Shown here: positions 1 to 12,387 of the stretch, one piece after another | Layout of the letters: every line of letters begins with the position of its first letter | How positions within the stretch are numbered: the first letter of the stretch is position 1 | Source of the DNA: Drosophila persimilis | Lineage: Eukaryota; Arthropoda; Insecta; Diptera; Drosophilidae | Direction: 5' to 3' | Length of the DNA stretch: 64,000 nt | NCBI RefSeq assembly: GCF_003286085.1 | Contig: NW_020825289.1 | Coordinates: 18,316,001 to 18,380,000, forward strand | Made by a program: the position numbers and the translations under genes | Notes under the pieces: generated by a model | Seen by the model: only the letters and a program-made list of their open reading frames with translations | Database searches by the model: none | Told to the model about the DNA's origin: nothing

Positions 1-1248
1 ATGGAGGATGAGATACCAGAGCTTGTGCACGTGAACGAGGACTTCTTCTATATGGCGCACGTACTGCGCATTGCCGCGTGTCTCCACTCGCTCGTGTCGC
101 TGGCCATGCTGATCGCCTATTACCACCTGAAGGTGCCGCTGGCTATTTTCAAGCGTGAGAAGGAGATCGCCCGACGACTGGAGTTCGATGGCCTCTTCAT
201 TGCCGAGCAGCCGGAGGACGATGACTTCAAGTCGCACTGGGACAAGCTGGTCATATCGGCCAAGAGCTTCCCGGTCAACTATTGGGACAAGTTCGTCAAG
301 AAGAAGGTGCGACAAAAGTACAGCGAGACGTACGAATTCGACTCCATCTCGAATCTGCTGGGCATGGAGAAGAGCGCATTCACGGCGCAGGAGAGCGAGG
401 AGACGGGCATCTTTAAGTACATCATGAACATTGACTGGCGCTACCAGGTGTGGAAGGCGGGCGTCACATTCACGGACAACGCCTTCCTCTACTCGCTGTG
501 GTACTTTAGCTTCTCGGTTATGGGCAACTTCAACAACTTCTTCTTCGCTGCCCATCTTCTGGATGTGGCCGTCGGCTTCAAGACACTGCGCACGATCCTC
601 CAGTCGGTCACGCACAACGGCAAGCAGCTGGTCCTGACCGTGATGCTGCTGACCATTATCGTCTACATCTATACGGTAATAGCGTTTAACTTCTTCCGCA
701 AATTCTACATCCAGGAGGAGGACGAGATGGTGGACAAGAAGTGCCACGACATGCTGACCTGCTTCGTCTTCCATTTGTACAAGGGAGTGCGAGCGGGCGG
801 AGGTATTGGAGACGAGATTGGCGATCCTGTCGGGGACGAGTACGAGGTGTATCGCATCATCTTTGACATCACCTTCTTCTTCTTCGTCATCATTATCCTG
901 CTGGCCATCATCCAGGGTCTGATCATTGACGCCTTCGGCGAGCTCCGTGACCAGCTGGAGTCGGTCAAGGACAACATGGAGTCCAACTGCTTTATATGTG
1001 GCATGGGAAAGGACTTCTTCGACATAGTGCCGCATGGCTTCGACACCCACGTCCAGAAGGAACACAACCTGGCCAACTACATGTTCTTCCTGATGCATTT
1101 GATCAACAAACCGGATACCGAGTACACCGGCCAGGAGACGTACGTGTGGAATATGTACCAGCAGCGCAGCTGGGACTTCTTTCCGGTGGGTGACTGTTTC
1201 CGCAAGCAATACGAGGACGAATTATCTGGCGGCGGCGGTGGCGGTTAG
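1..1248 (+). CDS. RyR: Ryanodine receptor, C-terminal coding exon (5' truncated by window)
   Basis: This is the pore-forming end of the ER/SR calcium-release channel. The 415 codons start inside the gene at the window edge and end in TAG. Visible in order: a membrane segment around residues 15-40, the conserved block [20 protein letters not shown] (residues 44-63), the S3/S4 region around 155-190, S5 around 209-230, and the selectivity filter GGGIGD (266-271). These are followed by the S6 helix around 286-310 and a zinc-binding C-terminal domain with C330, C333, H350 and H355. The end [10 protein letters not shown] is the family's canonical terminus, here extended by Ser and six Gly. The match to vertebrate and fly RyR is near-identical along the whole stretch, so the family call is secure. 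The first ATG is an internal methionine and not the translation start. Confidence 0.98.
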   Translation: MEDEIPELVHVNEDFFYMAHVLRIAACLHSLVSLAMLIAYYHLKVPLAIFKREKEIARRLEFDGLFIAEQPEDDDFKSHWDKLVISAKSFPVNYWDKFVKKKVRQKYSETYEFDSISNLLGMEKSAFTAQESEETGIFKYIMNIDWRYQVWKAGVTFTDNAFLYSLWYFSFSVMGNFNNFFFAAHLLDVAVGFKTLRTILQSVTHNGKQLVLTVMLLTIIVYIYTVIAFNFFRKFYIQEEDEMVDKKCHDMLTCFVFHLYKGVRAGGGIGDEIGDPVGDEYEVYRIIFDITFFFFVIIILLAIIQGLIIDAFGELRDQLESVKDNMESNCFICGMGKDFFDIVPHGFDTHVQKEHNLANYMFFLMHLINKPDTEYTGQETYVWNMYQQRSWDFFPVGDCFRKQYEDELSGGGGGG

Positions 1249-2198
1249 CCGCTGTCGCCAGCATTCCTACCAACTATCTAACTTTCTGGGCCCAAGTCGG
1301 TCCAAGGACTCGGCATCTAATTTGTATCTACTACTTACTACTCTACTGATTCGTTTGGTACTTTGATATCATCTGGAATTTGTTACCTAGTCAACTTTAT
1401 AGATGTAATTTAAGACTTGCATACACATATGCGCATATGCAATGTACCCCCACACAATTATTTGAACATACGAGTAATACATAAATGTACAACTATCTAT
1501 GTCTACGTATGTAGGTGGGAGACGACCTTTTTTCCAAAAGATAATGATGACGATTCTAGCACGTATAAAACAACATGTTCTTAACTCATTTTAAAATAAA
1601 TCTATTCATTTTTAACGAATACAATACCCTTCTTGGCAGAAATGTTTTTATTCGCATTAACAATATGCAGAACCCAGGTTTGGTAAGTCAAGTTATTTAT
1701 TTTATTTCCAACACTTAAAAATAACAAACAAACAAAAAAAAACAATTGCATTTAGAGTTCCCACAAAATATGGACTGGTATTAAATTACAACAATTACAT
1801 ACATATTAAATATATTCGTATTCGTATAATATATAATACGAATTGTATTTGATAAAAAAAATCACAGCTACATACACACATATATTCCTACAATATACAT
1901 GTGGACAGATGTTGGCTTATAAAAATTAACTGATTTACAATTAAAATTTATCATATTCATTTTCCTATTATGTTTTGTGAGCATACTTATGTATATGTAG
2001 ACATATACTATATATATGATGTATATTTTGCTAAAGATTTCGTATCTAAAGACAGCTTCCGTAGGTCATGTGATAAAAATAGGTTTCCCGTGCCGTATGG
2101 AACTGGGACCGGGACTGGGGGCCGGGGACCTGTGACTAGCGAAAATTGTACAACTGAAAATAATACAATACCAGAACAATCAAAACGGCGGCAAAATA
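1249..2198. other. Intergenic region: RyR 3' UTR and CG8272-like 3' UTR (convergent)
   Basis: This AT-rich stretch lies between two convergent genes. A plus-strand AATAAA at 1595-1600 is a good candidate for the RyR polyadenylation signal. On the minus strand, TTTATT at 1696-1701 reads AATAAA and could end the CG8272-like transcript, giving it a 3' UTR of about 500 bases. The middle is low-complexity TA/CA-rich DNA around 1795-1925. I see no other gene. Confidence 0.5.
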
Positions 2199-4452
2199 TC
2201 AGTAATCGAGACGTTTCTTTAAGCGGAAGAAATCGGCATTGTCGATGCTCGTCATGTTGTCCATATTGAGGTTACGCAGCGTGTGTACGCCGGACAAACG
2301 CTCCTCGATGTCCGCGTACATGCTGCGGCAACGGTAGACGGACAAAGTCTGCAAACCAGTGCAGTTAACGATGATGGCGTCGAGGGTGTGCTCCGTCAGC
2401 TGGCTGCAGCCACTGATATGTAGCGCGCGCAGGCGAGGCAATTTGCCTGTGACCACCTGCATAGTCCTATCTGTGATGTTGTAGCAATCGGACAGATCCA
2501 GCTCTTCAATGGAGGGGCAGCTATTGACCAGAGCCTCCATGCCCAGCAAGGATATTTGCTGACAATTCGAGAGCAGTAGTCGCCGAAGCTCGACATGCTT
2601 CAGGCCGTACTTCAGGGAGACATCGCTGATCCTGTTGCATCCACGCAAATTCAGGGAGCGCAGACCTCGCAGCTGCTGAATGTTATGCCCCTCGAAGTCC
2701 TCCTTATGTATCAGGTTCATTTCGTAGGCAGCCAGCATGACCTGCTTGCGTCTGGCGTCGCGCACGATCTCGTCCTCGGCTTTGCTCCTCAGCGATATCT
2801 TAATGGACTGCAGCGAGCTGTCCCGCTCCCCCAGGCTGTGGCTATACGGCGGGTAGAAGTTCTCCATCGTAGACGCTTGAGAGCCCGATTGCTTTCGACT
2901 CAGCTCCAGCTTAGATATGTTCAAGCCGGTGAGAGCTGCATCTGTCAACTACATAGGTTCAAAAGATAAAGATTCAGATTTCAGCATGAGATTGGGAATA
3001 TAGAACTGGACTTACGGCAGAGCAGTGCTCGAGGGACAGGTCGCGCAGCCAACGCAGCTGACCAATCACGAACTGTATAGCTTCATCCGTGACCCCATTG
3101 ACACAGTTGTTCAGATGAAGCGATCGCAGGGAGCGCAAATTGCTTGCAATGGACTTGATGCACTCCTCGCAGATTTGCAAGTGCGACACATTTAGCTCCA
3201 GCAGCACGTGGTTCTCTTCGCTTGCCACCCCCCCGGTGATGCCATCGCTGGTTATGCCATCACAGCTGGAGAGGTCCAGGCTTTTCAGGCGCCGCAGCTT
3301 GTGGAGATGGATCGCTCCAGCGTTGGTGACGCCCGTGCATCCGTTAATCCTCAAATGCTCTAGCTGGGAATTAGTCTGCGCAATGCAGGCCAAGTTATCA
3401 TCTGTCACGCACGTAGTCGCCGACAAGTCCAAAGCTGTCAAAAGCGGTTGAGTGGCGAGGAAGGTTTTCACAGTCATGGCATTTAGCTGTCTGCAGCCGC
3501 CCAGATAGAGGCGTTGCAGCTGGAGATCTAGATCGCACAGAGACAGCAGAGATTGCCCGATCAGGGTGTGGCTAAAGTCCAACTCGCGCAGCGTTCTGCG
3601 CTGTAGGTTGAGAATGGTGAGAATAAAGTTGAATGTAAGCACCGATTCGCTGGGCAGCAGACTGTCCGAAGCGTTCGCATTGGGGTAGAAGCGTCGCTGC
3701 AGCGCGTTGTGGAAGGCTATTTGACAGCCAGACATATTGATCACCTTCAGGCGAGGCATGAACGACGTAAGTCGCATAAGAATGGCGTCAGTGAGATATT
3801 GGTTATCGCATAGCGCCAGCTCCCGCAAGCCTGCCAAGTTATTGGCCAATTCGTTGAGATTTGAGCAGGAATTGGTATAGCTTTCGAGGAAGGAGCCAGA
3901 CATAAACAACGGGAGGCAACGCTTCAGGGAAAGCGAATGGAGGTGCGGCAGCACCCCCAACATGCCGTAGAACTGCTTGTCGTTAAGATCGACATTATCC
4001 AGAGCCAGAGACTGGGCCGTTTGACCTATGAACTTCAGAAGCTCCCTCACCTGGCCTAGCGTCACATCTTCGAGCATAAAGTGGTTGAAGCGTCTTTCGC
4101 ATCTCAGCAAATCGACGGCTGGACTCTGCTGATCCGAGAGCAATACTTTCGAAAAACAGACCCGGGTGCGCGCTTTAAACTCAGGTTGATCTAAAGCAGA
4201 ATGCCATCTGCTGCAGGTCGATCCAGCTACCAGCAGATCCGAGTATTCCAGATAGCTAAATATTTTCAAAACAATCTGCGGAAAGAAAGGGAAATGTAAC
4301 CAATCAGGTGACTGTTTTGTCGCCCATAACAACCATAAAAGGAGGAGATACGAATCTAATTGGAACGACAGTCACGGGACCACCAGTAGCAGTTGACTTA
4401 CCTCTAACGGTAGCTCGTCATATCTAGCGGAAGAATATTCCAAAGACGACAT
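2199..4452 (-). CDS. CG8272: F-box and leucine-rich-repeat protein (CG8272 orthologue)
   Basis: The coding exons are 4402-4452, 3016-4275 and 2199-2948, all joined in phase 0, giving 686 residues. The short first exon encodes MSSLEYSSARYDELPLE and splices into IVLKIFSYLEYSDLL, rebuilding an F-box at residues 13-50. The rest is a run of cysteine-type leucine-rich repeats of the AMN1/FBXL class, with repeated L..L.LS.C..I.D units ending at SVYRCRSMYADIEERL. Splice sites are canonical: GTAAGT donors at 4401 and 3015, and acceptors before 4275 and 2948. F-box/LRR proteins of this class recruit substrates to SCF ubiquitin ligases. The substrate is unknown. The gene is divergently arranged with DCTN2-p50. 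I give the CG number from recognition of length, position and sequence type, not from a search. Confidence 0.9.
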
Positions 4453-4792
4453 TATATTTATGCAGATACTAGCAAGAATCTATAACTGAAATTTGACCAG
4501 CCTGCAGCAATTCACCACCCACACAACAACTGCCACCCCCCCTGAAACTAGTGCTGTCTAATTTTAATGGGTCTTTAAGGGCTGTCCCTCTCTAGGACAT
4601 ACACCTTGCAAGATAGTAGTATTTTTAGAGTTCTGATTAGTATTTTAGTATTTTCCAGAATGCAGCTACAATTTGGGAACACTGCCACACTGTTTATGAC
4701 ATCAGATTTTTGCAAAAACTATTTTTCGCTGAAAAACATTAAATTTCCTTGCGCCAGGAAACCAGGAGATTGTTGTCCCCGTACCCACAGCT
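4453..4792. promoter_or_regulatory. Shared head-to-head promoter region of CG8272-like gene and DCTN2-p50
   Basis: 340 bp separate the two divergent start codons. The sequence has no TATA box near either gene. It contains GCCACACTG around 4684-4692, a variant of the housekeeping core motif Ohler 1 (consensus YGGTCACACTR). Such motif-1 promoters typically drive ubiquitously expressed genes, which fits both neighbours. Confidence 0.5.
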
Positions 4793-6054
4793 ATGGCCGA
4801 TCCAAAGTTTCAAAACCTTCCAGGAATCGTAAGTTTAGCAAAAGCGCTGGCCTCCAAATCGTCACCTGCACATTTGTCCCTTTCACAGGCCTATGATCAA
4901 CCTGATGTCTACGAAACGCCCGACGATCCTGAGACGGACACCTCTGATTATTATGAAGAAGAGCCCGAGAATGAGGCCATAGAGCGAATGCACATTTCGG
5001 CAAGCGCTGCCCATAAACGCTTTAGCGGAGCAACACTCGAGGGAAGCGTGGACTTCACGGACCGCATTGGCCGCCGCGCTGGCCGAGGTTACGATATGCG
5101 AGGCGCTGGCGAATATGAGCTTGTGGGGCAGGGTGAAAAGGAGACTCCTGTGCAGAAGTGTCAGCGGCTGCAGATTGAAATGAACGAACTTTTGAATGAG
5201 GTGGCCGCTCTGCAAGTGGATCGCAAAATTGCTGACGAGGAGAAGCAATCTTACGATGCTGTGGCCACTGTTATAAGCACAGCAAAGAAAGTATTGGACA
5301 CTTTGAAGCTGGAACAGGTTCTTGGCAAAGAGCAGGTGCCCAATAGCAAGCAAGTGAAAGCACTCATCAGTCAAGTGGAGGAATTCAAGCAGTCCGGCGT
5401 GCTTACGGCCATACCAACGCCAGGCACCGATTTGGCATCCACAGCTCGTGTGGCTAGTCTCGAACAACGGCTATACCAATTGGAGAAGACTGTGGGAGCG
5501 CAACCAGAAAAGCTAAGCCGTCTGAACGCTGCCACCAACACGACCAATGTCCTGGAAGCCGTCCGACAACTCAGCACCAAGGCTGCACTGCTGCAGCCAG
5601 AAAAGCTGGACACCATTGAGCAGCGCCTAACGACTCTGGCCGGAAAAATGGACTCTATTGCCGAGAAATCCAGCGGAAGCTCTCAGGACGCCAAACGCGA
5701 CCAGAAAATTTCGGAGCTCTATGATATTGCTAAGCGTACGGAGCCTGTGGTTGAAATACTGCCGCATGTCATTGAGCGTATGCAAGCCCTAGAGTCCCTA
5801 CATAAATATGGTAAAGTAGACATTAGTTTCATAATTAACATTTCATTAATTGCCATCAATGCATTTCAGCGAACAACTTTGCTAAGATTATAGCCGAAAT
5901 TGAGCAGAAGCAGGGTACTATAACAACCAGTCTGGTCAATAACAAGGAACTGCTGCACTCCGTACAGGAGACGTTTGCTCAAAATCTGGAGACCATCACC
6001 AACAAAGTGGCTAAAGTTGAGCAGCGCGTTACGGCGATTTCGACAGCTAAATAA
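4793..6054 (+). CDS. DCTN2-p50: Dynactin subunit 2, dynamitin
   Basis: The exons are 4793-4828, 4889-5810 and 5870-6054, giving 380 residues, the expected fly length. Exon 1 encodes MADPKFQNLPGI and continues with AYDQPDVYETPDDPE, the conserved N-terminal dynactin-binding segment. Most of the rest is predicted coiled coil, including the conserved block VQKCQRLQIEMNELLNEVAA. The second junction rebuilds KYANNFAKIIAEIEQ. Donors GTAAGT (4829) and GTAAAG (5811) and acceptors CACAG and TTCAG are canonical. Dynamitin forms the shoulder of dynactin, linking the p150 arm to the Arp1 filament and so cargo to cytoplasmic dynein. An AATAAA at 6118-6123 is the likely polyadenylation signal. Confidence 0.96.
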
Positions 6055-6348
6055 GCGAATGCACAGCACACGAAATATGTATTTCCATTATAATATACCT
6101 TATATTTATTAATCAACAATAAACATTCAAGTCTTTTTTAAAAAGTAATCAAAATGCATCAGATTAGGGTCCCAGTCGATGTGGATTTGAAAACGCATTG
6201 AAAGTAGTGGTCTTCTTACAGAGACAAAGAATTGATATCGCGACCAGGATATATATACAAGAAACTAATCAAACACATGAATAAATCTAAAACATATTCT
6301 ATGGGAAGATGTATTTATTAATTACTTTTTAAAACAGTATGGAAAAAT

Positions 6349-6535
6349 AGGGTATAAAAATGGCCATACTCAGTTGATAAGCAACAAGTCTTCAAATACC
6401 AGCAACATTGACTTGACAACATTTCGACTGTTCTTTTGTTGAAATAAAATAAATGGGAGTACTTAAAACTAATTAATCTTGTAATCAATTTATCTATCTA
6501 TATTCGACGGAATATCAAAAACGAGGAATATATAT
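6349..6535 (+). repeat. Dispersed repeat, copy A
   Basis: This copy starts with AAATAGGGTATAAAAATGGC and ends with GGAATATCAAAAACGAGGAA. It shares the phrase CAAATACCAGCAACATTG with copy D at 13985-14195 and the 3' half with copies B and C. It is diverged and has no coding capacity. The family is described under the findings. Confidence 0.6.
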
Positions 6536-6570
6536 ATATCAATATATATACTATCATATAAAATTAACAA

Positions 6571-6803
6571 AATAGGGTATACAAAGGCCTATATACGGCT
6601 TACACGCAATATAGCGACTCTTGTTGAACTTTTTCGTTTAAACCTTTTTTTACAATAAATACAATAAAAGCAAGGATTAAAAACTAACCAATCTTGTAGA
6701 AAATTGATTCATCAATGGAATAAAACTGTGTGGGCATTGCTGAGAGATTTAGTTAGTCAGCATTATTCAATGGAATATCAAAATTGAGCAATATGAACGA
6801 ATT
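6571..6803 (+). repeat. Dispersed repeat, copy B
   Basis: It opens with AATAGGGTATACAAAGGCC and carries GTTGAACTTTTTCGTTTAAA, identical to copy D. It then contains AATAAAAGCAAG, an AATTGATTCATCAATGGAAT segment and TGTGGGCATTGCTGA. The end TGGAATATCAAAATTGAGCA matches the ends of copies A and D. Confidence 0.65.
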
Positions 6804-6829
6804 TCCCTTTTCGATTGTTTTGATTGACC

Positions 6830-7023
6830 TACTTCGCTACTTGTTTTTTGTTTGACTTATTTCGCTAAAACCTCTTTTTACGCAAAATGCAATAAAAACA
6901 AGTATTTAAAATAAGCCAGTCAAGTTCAGAATAGTTTAATTAATCGGATAAAATTATGTGGGCATGGCTGAATATTCTATATAGCTAGTAATATTCAACG
7001 GAAGAAAGAAAACGAGGAATATG
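6830..7023 (+). repeat. Dispersed repeat, copy C (5' part worn)
   Basis: It lacks the TAGGGTATA start but retains TTTTTACGCAAAATGCAATA, AAATAAGCCAGTC, ATGTGGGCATGGCTGAATAT and a closing AAAACGAGGAATATG. It lies in the same orientation as copies A and B, so the three form a loose direct array. Confidence 0.6.
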
Positions 7024-7130
7024 TAAAATATAACTTTAATTCGTTAGTATATTTACGGTATATTTTTCAAATGAGACGGTTTTTCGGTATAATTCTGAGG
7101 GTCGGACGGTATATTTTATTGATAAATCCG

Positions 7131-7141
7131 CGGTCACACTG
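7131..7141 (+). promoter_or_regulatory. Ohler motif 1 core promoter element of Sec31
   Basis: CGGTCACACTG is a perfect match to YGGTCACACTR, the TATA-less core promoter motif of ubiquitously expressed Drosophila genes. It lies 312 bp upstream of the Sec31 start codon. A 5' UTR with an intron of about 7233-7423 (donor GTGAGT, acceptor TGTTACAG) follows downstream, so a transcription start near 7140-7170 is likely. Confidence 0.7.
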
Positions 7142-7442
7142 TCTTAAACGTATCCACAGTTCCAATTAAAAACTAAAAAAAATTTAAATTGGTTAAAGTG
7201 TTAGCGAATGTTGATTGTATCTACAAGTCTAAGTGAGTTTCGGCTTTTACAAAATTTGATGCTGTCCAGAGTCCAGTCGAGTTGCAACCGCATCGGCAGC
7301 GGAGATGCCTAAAAAAAAAGTGATGACGGGGCGCACTCCAATTGGACGTGACACAATTACATTTGCAGCAGTCCAAGAAAAGACAAAAATCTAGCGAAAT
7401 ATTTATTGTTATTTCTGTTACAGCACTAAAAACATTTGCAAC

Positions 7443-10400
7443 ATGAAAATCAAGGAACTGCAGAAGACGGTTAACATTGCTTGGTCACCGGCACAGCAGC
7501 AGCAAATATTCTTGGCTGCCGGCACGGCTGCCCAGCAGTTTGATTCAAATGCAAGCTCCACCTTGGAAATATACTCGCCAAACTTCAGTGATGCAACCTA
7601 CGACCTGGAGCTTAAGGCCAGCGTGGCCAGTCAGTACAAGTGAGTTTTGGATATATTCATGCATGGGATCGGATTCAATTTAATCCCTTTTCGTTTGCAG
7701 GTTCCAGAAACTTATATGGAGCCCCATAGGTCCTCACCCAAGCGGCCTCATCGTGGGCGGATGTGAGGCGGGCCAAATCAATATATATTCGGCTGCCAAG
7801 CTACTCGCCAATGGCAACGAGGAGCCCCTGCTGGCTCGGCAGGATAAGCACACTGGGGCTGTCAGCGGACTGGACTTCAATCCATTCCAAAACAATCTTC
7901 TCGCCTCGTGTGCTTCCGAATCGGAGATTTTTATTTGGGACCTCAACAACCCAGCCACGCACATGAACCCGGGCGCCAAGACCCAGCCGCTGGAGGACGT
8001 CAAAAATGTGGCCTGGAATCGACAAGTGCAGCACATTCTGGCCTCTGTTTTCAGCACCCGCTGCGTTATCTGGGATCTGCGCAAGAGCCAGCAGATTATT
8101 AAGCTCTCTGATTCGCAATCCCGTGTGCGGTGGCACGCCATCGAGTGGCATCCAGAGGCAGCGACGCAGGTGTGGCTGGCCTCGGAAGATGACCAGGCGC
8201 CGGTTGTGCAGCTGTGGGACCTGAGGTATGCCACCGCTCCGGCGAAAACATATCAAATCCATGAGCGCGGAGTACTGGGCATGTCGTGGTGCCTTCAGGA
8301 CAACGACCTGATGGTGTCCTGCGGCAAGGACAATCGCATTTACTGCTGGAATCCCAATACTAAAATACCCGAAGGTGAAATTCTCTCGGAAGTGGCCACC
8401 ACTTCATCCTGGTACTCCGATGTGCAGTTCTGTCCACGCAACCCGGCACTAATTGCCAGTGCCAGCTTGGAAGGGGCTGTGTCTATATACTCCCTCCACG
8501 GAGGCACCCACCATCTGGTGCAGACGGCAAACAAGATTGCAGACTCCTTCCCGGGAATGGATCAGTTCGCCCAAGAGCCGATTCCTCAGCAGGCCACGCA
8601 GGTGGTTTACCATGACCTGACGCACGCACCCAAGTGGATGAAGCGCCCCTGTGGCGTTGCCTTTGGGGTAAGTTTCGCTTCAACAAACAGTGTAGAAATT
8701 TTCTATACAAATGAGTGGTCTTTTCCTTTCAACAGTTTGGTGGGAAGCTGATCAGCTTTGATGGTACCTCCAAAAGAGTGAAGGTATCTCAGTTAACCAC
8801 AGAAGCAGCTCTCGTGGAACGTGCCAATGCCCTGGAGCGTTCGCTGGCCGATGCCAACTATGCAGATTATTGCCGACAGAGAGCAGATGACACACCGGAT
8901 CAGCACGGTCGCTACCTTTGGTACTTCATCAAGGCCAACTTTGAGCTGAACCCAAAGGAGGAAATGCTCAATCTCTTGGGTATGTTAGGCCACGTAGCCT
9001 ATCGATGACACAAATAGTTCCTGTTAATTTTGAATTTCTCCCTCTTTAGGCTATAACAAAGATGATATTGATATCAAGTTCAGCAAGTTTATCAAGGAAA
9101 CTGAGACGAACTCGCAATCAGATGTGGATACACTCACGACCCGCATTTCCACACTCACCCATGTAAGTTTCCGCCCCGCTGTGACGCGACAAGAAGCCCT
9201 TATCAGTTCAACGCCATTTCCAAAAGCAACATTGAGCCACGCACTATCAATTCCGACCCACCATCTCCACGTACATACATACATATGCTCATCTTGCTTT
9301 GTGTACTTATTTCTATTCGATAACATACTCCATGCATTGCCAAACATCGTGGGGCTATGCTGTTTCTGTTGCTGTGGCTGTAGAGCGACTCTTCTGAAGT
9401 TGAGTGCGATCAGAGTACAAATTATAGCACCGATAATTCGGTAAGACTAGAGATTTAAGATTAGCAAAGAATAGAAAAGATTAGACAGAATCTGAAACAG
9501 AAAGAGAAAATGCAGCTAAATAGTGAACATCTTCGATGAAATCGTAGAAGCCTCATCTAAATTTTCTTATTGTTTGTGTGTATAGGCAACATTGGACAAC
9601 AAATTTGATGGAAATGGAACCGATTCTCAAAATCACGACTATGCCACGCTTTCGAGGCCACAGTTTAAAGTTCCCAGCGGAGAACGTAAGTAGAACCAAC
9701 TAATTTAGCCAGTGACTAGATGCCTGCTAACTGATTTGATATTTGCAGACTCTGATAGTTTAATTGCCGAGGCAATACTCACCGGCAACGTAGAGGCTGC
9801 CGTGGAGCTGTGTCTTGAAGCCCAGCGCATACCAGAGGCCCTCATCATAGCCTCGACAGCCGGCATTGAGACCCTTACTCGAACCCAAACCCGTTACCTA
9901 GTGCAGCAGAAGAGCGAGCTGTCGCACGTGATCTCGGCCTTGGTTACCCGGGATTGGCTTGACTTCGTCAACCGCTGCACTGTGGATTCCTGGAAGGAAG
10001 CCCTGGTGGCTGCCCTCAAGCACAGCGAGCGCAAAGTGGTCGATATCTGTGAGCGCCTGGGGGATCGCTTGTTGACCGAGTGCGCCAACAGCGTAGAGTT
10101 TACGCGCAACGCCATGCTGTGCTACATCTGTGCGGGGAGCATTGACAAGTTAGTGAGCGCTTGGTATCAGCTGAAGCAGCTGGAGCAGCAGAGCCAGAGC
10201 TACAAGCTGAACACCACCGAGCTGCAGGACCTGGCCGAGGTTGTGATGCTTATGTGCAAGTCCCTCGAGCAGCAGGGAATCTCCGTAGACTTGGCTGGTC
10301 GATTTGCTGGCTTTCTCACTGAATATGGCGGCCTCTTAGCCTCCCAAGGAGCCCTCACGGCAGCTCTCCAATACATAACCACGTTAGGTGGTGGAGCAGC

Positions 10401-12134
10401 GTGTGAAAATGAAATTTTGCATGGTTTGCGAGATCGAATCAACAACGCCGTGAATTTGGAACATACCCAGCCGACAGCAGCTGCAGCTCCAGCTCCATTT
10501 GGCTACCCAGGGACTGGCCCACAGCAACGGGGTAGAGGCTCGTTCTCACAGCAGCATCCTGTGGCTCCAATGTCCTATGGCCAACCAGCCAATCAGTATG
10601 GAAACCCCGCCAACACTGGCTGGCCTACGCCTGCGCCACCCGCACCAGCAACGTATCCAGTGTCCCAGCCGGCTCCACAGATATTTAATCCGCAGCCAGT
10701 TAAGCAAGAACCTCTGAATCACCCACCCCGGCCTCTCAGCAACGCCAGCTCCACAGGAGGGCCTCCACCATCATCAAGTGGCCCGTCTGGTGGATTAGGG
10801 CTACATGCTCGCTCAAAATATCTATTGGATCCATCTGTAGCAGCTCCCACCAGTGCCTATGGCATGCCATACAATCCAGTTCCTGCCCCAGCCCCATCCG
10901 CGACGCCGTTCACGGGAGGAGCAGGACCTGGAGCTCTTCCACAAGCGGCCAGCGTGCCCACATACAACAGTAATGCATTCAATACCAATCCTCTGTCGTC
11001 AGCCCAAGGGTACAATCCAACACCCTTCTCCGGAGCACCGCAAAACTCTTACTTACCGGGGGTTAATCCCATTGAGACCATGCCACAAGCTGCTCAGCCA
11101 CCTATTATTCAGAATGTACAACGCAATCCCACACCGCCACCGGGCTGGAACGATCCACCCGCATTGAAGTCATCACGTGCGGTAAAAGCCATAATCATAG
11201 TCAGCCACTCGGAAGGAAATGTCTTAATAACGTTATTTTTCATTTTTCCAGCCAAAGCCAAAGCCAGTCGCAGATAATAGTGCTGCGCCCATATTTCATC
11301 CGATTTTCCCTGTTGACCCCAATCAAAACCCGAACGGTTATATGGATCCTGCTCAATATCAGGTATAATGCAGCAAAGTAACCAAATGAAGCTTTATTGT
11401 AATTTTAAAACACATTTTTAGAATGCACCACCCGCTGGCGGGGCAACCAATGCCTACTATAATCCAGCTGCATTCAACAACAATCCACAACAGCAACAGC
11501 AGTCGTACCTCCAGCCCCAGCAACAGGCGATTCCCAATCAGGGACCACCTCAGCAGCAAAACTGGCAGGGGCAACAGCAGCAGCAGCAGCAGACCATTGG
11601 GTACACCGAACAGCCAGCACCGATTCAGCAACAGCGCCAGCCGGAAGTGCCAAAGGAGAAGCCACCACTTCCAGAGGAATACATCTACTTGCAGACGGTA
11701 CTGGAGGAGCTGAAGAACCGTTGCTTGAGCGCAACCAATGATCCGGTAAGTAGACATGGAATCTGCACTTATTTTATGGCCTACCCTATTAATATTCGTC
11801 CCAATAACAGCGCACCAAACGCAAGTTTGTGGATGTCGTCAAACGGTTGGAAAATCTCTACGATTGCTTGCGCGATGGAAAGGTAAGACTCGGCCATGGA
11901 TCAGATCATTCCCATTTGTTAATAACTTTACGTTTCTCACATCAGCTCACACCCACGACCGTACAATATCTTAATCAAATAATACAGTACATTCAAATAT
12001 CCGACTACGCCAATGCTCTGGAAATACACACACGAATCGCATTCGGCACGGACTTTGCTCAGTGTGCAGGCTTCATGCAGGGATTGAAGGTCCTGTTGCA
12101 GTCGGCATCCGAGATGCAGCTGGTCTTGCGCTAA
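7443..12134 (+). CDS. Sec31: COPII outer-coat subunit Sec31
   Basis: The exons are 7443-7639, 7701-8667, 8736-8979, 9050-9162, 9384-9440, 9586-9685, 9749-11181, 11252-11362, 11422-11745, 11811-11882 and 11946-12134. All are in phase and give 1268 residues. The N-terminus (1-390) is a WD40 propeller with WD-type motifs such as FIWDLN, VIWDLR and QLWDLR. Residues about 560-760 form the ACE1 alpha-solenoid that dimerises and pairs with Sec13. Residues about 780-1120 are proline/glutamine-rich, the segment that contacts Sar1-Sec23 in the family. The last 100 residues are a helical domain ending in EMQLVLR. Sec31 with Sec13 builds the vesicle cage at ER exit sites. The 57-bp exon 9384-9440 (Ser/Asp/Thr-rich, in frame) could be skipped without breaking the frame. 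ATG 7443 follows an intron in the 5' UTR. Confidence 0.95.
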
Positions 12135-12387
12135 ACCTTATACTACATACGTTACGTGTTCGAAAGTACCCGCCTCAGTCGGGCCGCTTCAACGTCTACT
12201 TATTGTGTCTTTAAATGTCTACTATCGTTTCTGTATCTGTTTTCTGTCAATGTATTCCTGGATTCTGTCTGGTACATATATGTCAAACGTGTAATGAATT
12301 ATATTTCCGCACAAGACGAAGAATGGACATGTGCATGCATAACAAAAGAGAATTGCGTTACAAATGACAATTGCATTGATCTTCGGC
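12135..12387. other. Convergent 3' ends of Sec31 and ana2
   Basis: 253 bp separate the two stop codons, so the two 3' UTRs must be very short or overlap antisense. I see no perfect AATAAA for either gene here. This leaves open the possibility that each transcript ends inside the other gene. Confidence 0.5.

Larger units (their letters stand above)
6055..7130. other. Intergenic spacer between DCTN2-p50 and Sec31, filled with repeat copies
   Basis: After the DCTN2 polyadenylation signal the DNA is AT-rich and consists largely of three diverged copies of one repeat (listed separately). No open reading frame of note is present. The last 100 bases before 7131 carry two GGTATATTTT motifs (around 7059 and 7109) and lead into the Sec31 promoter motif. 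Confidence 0.6.
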
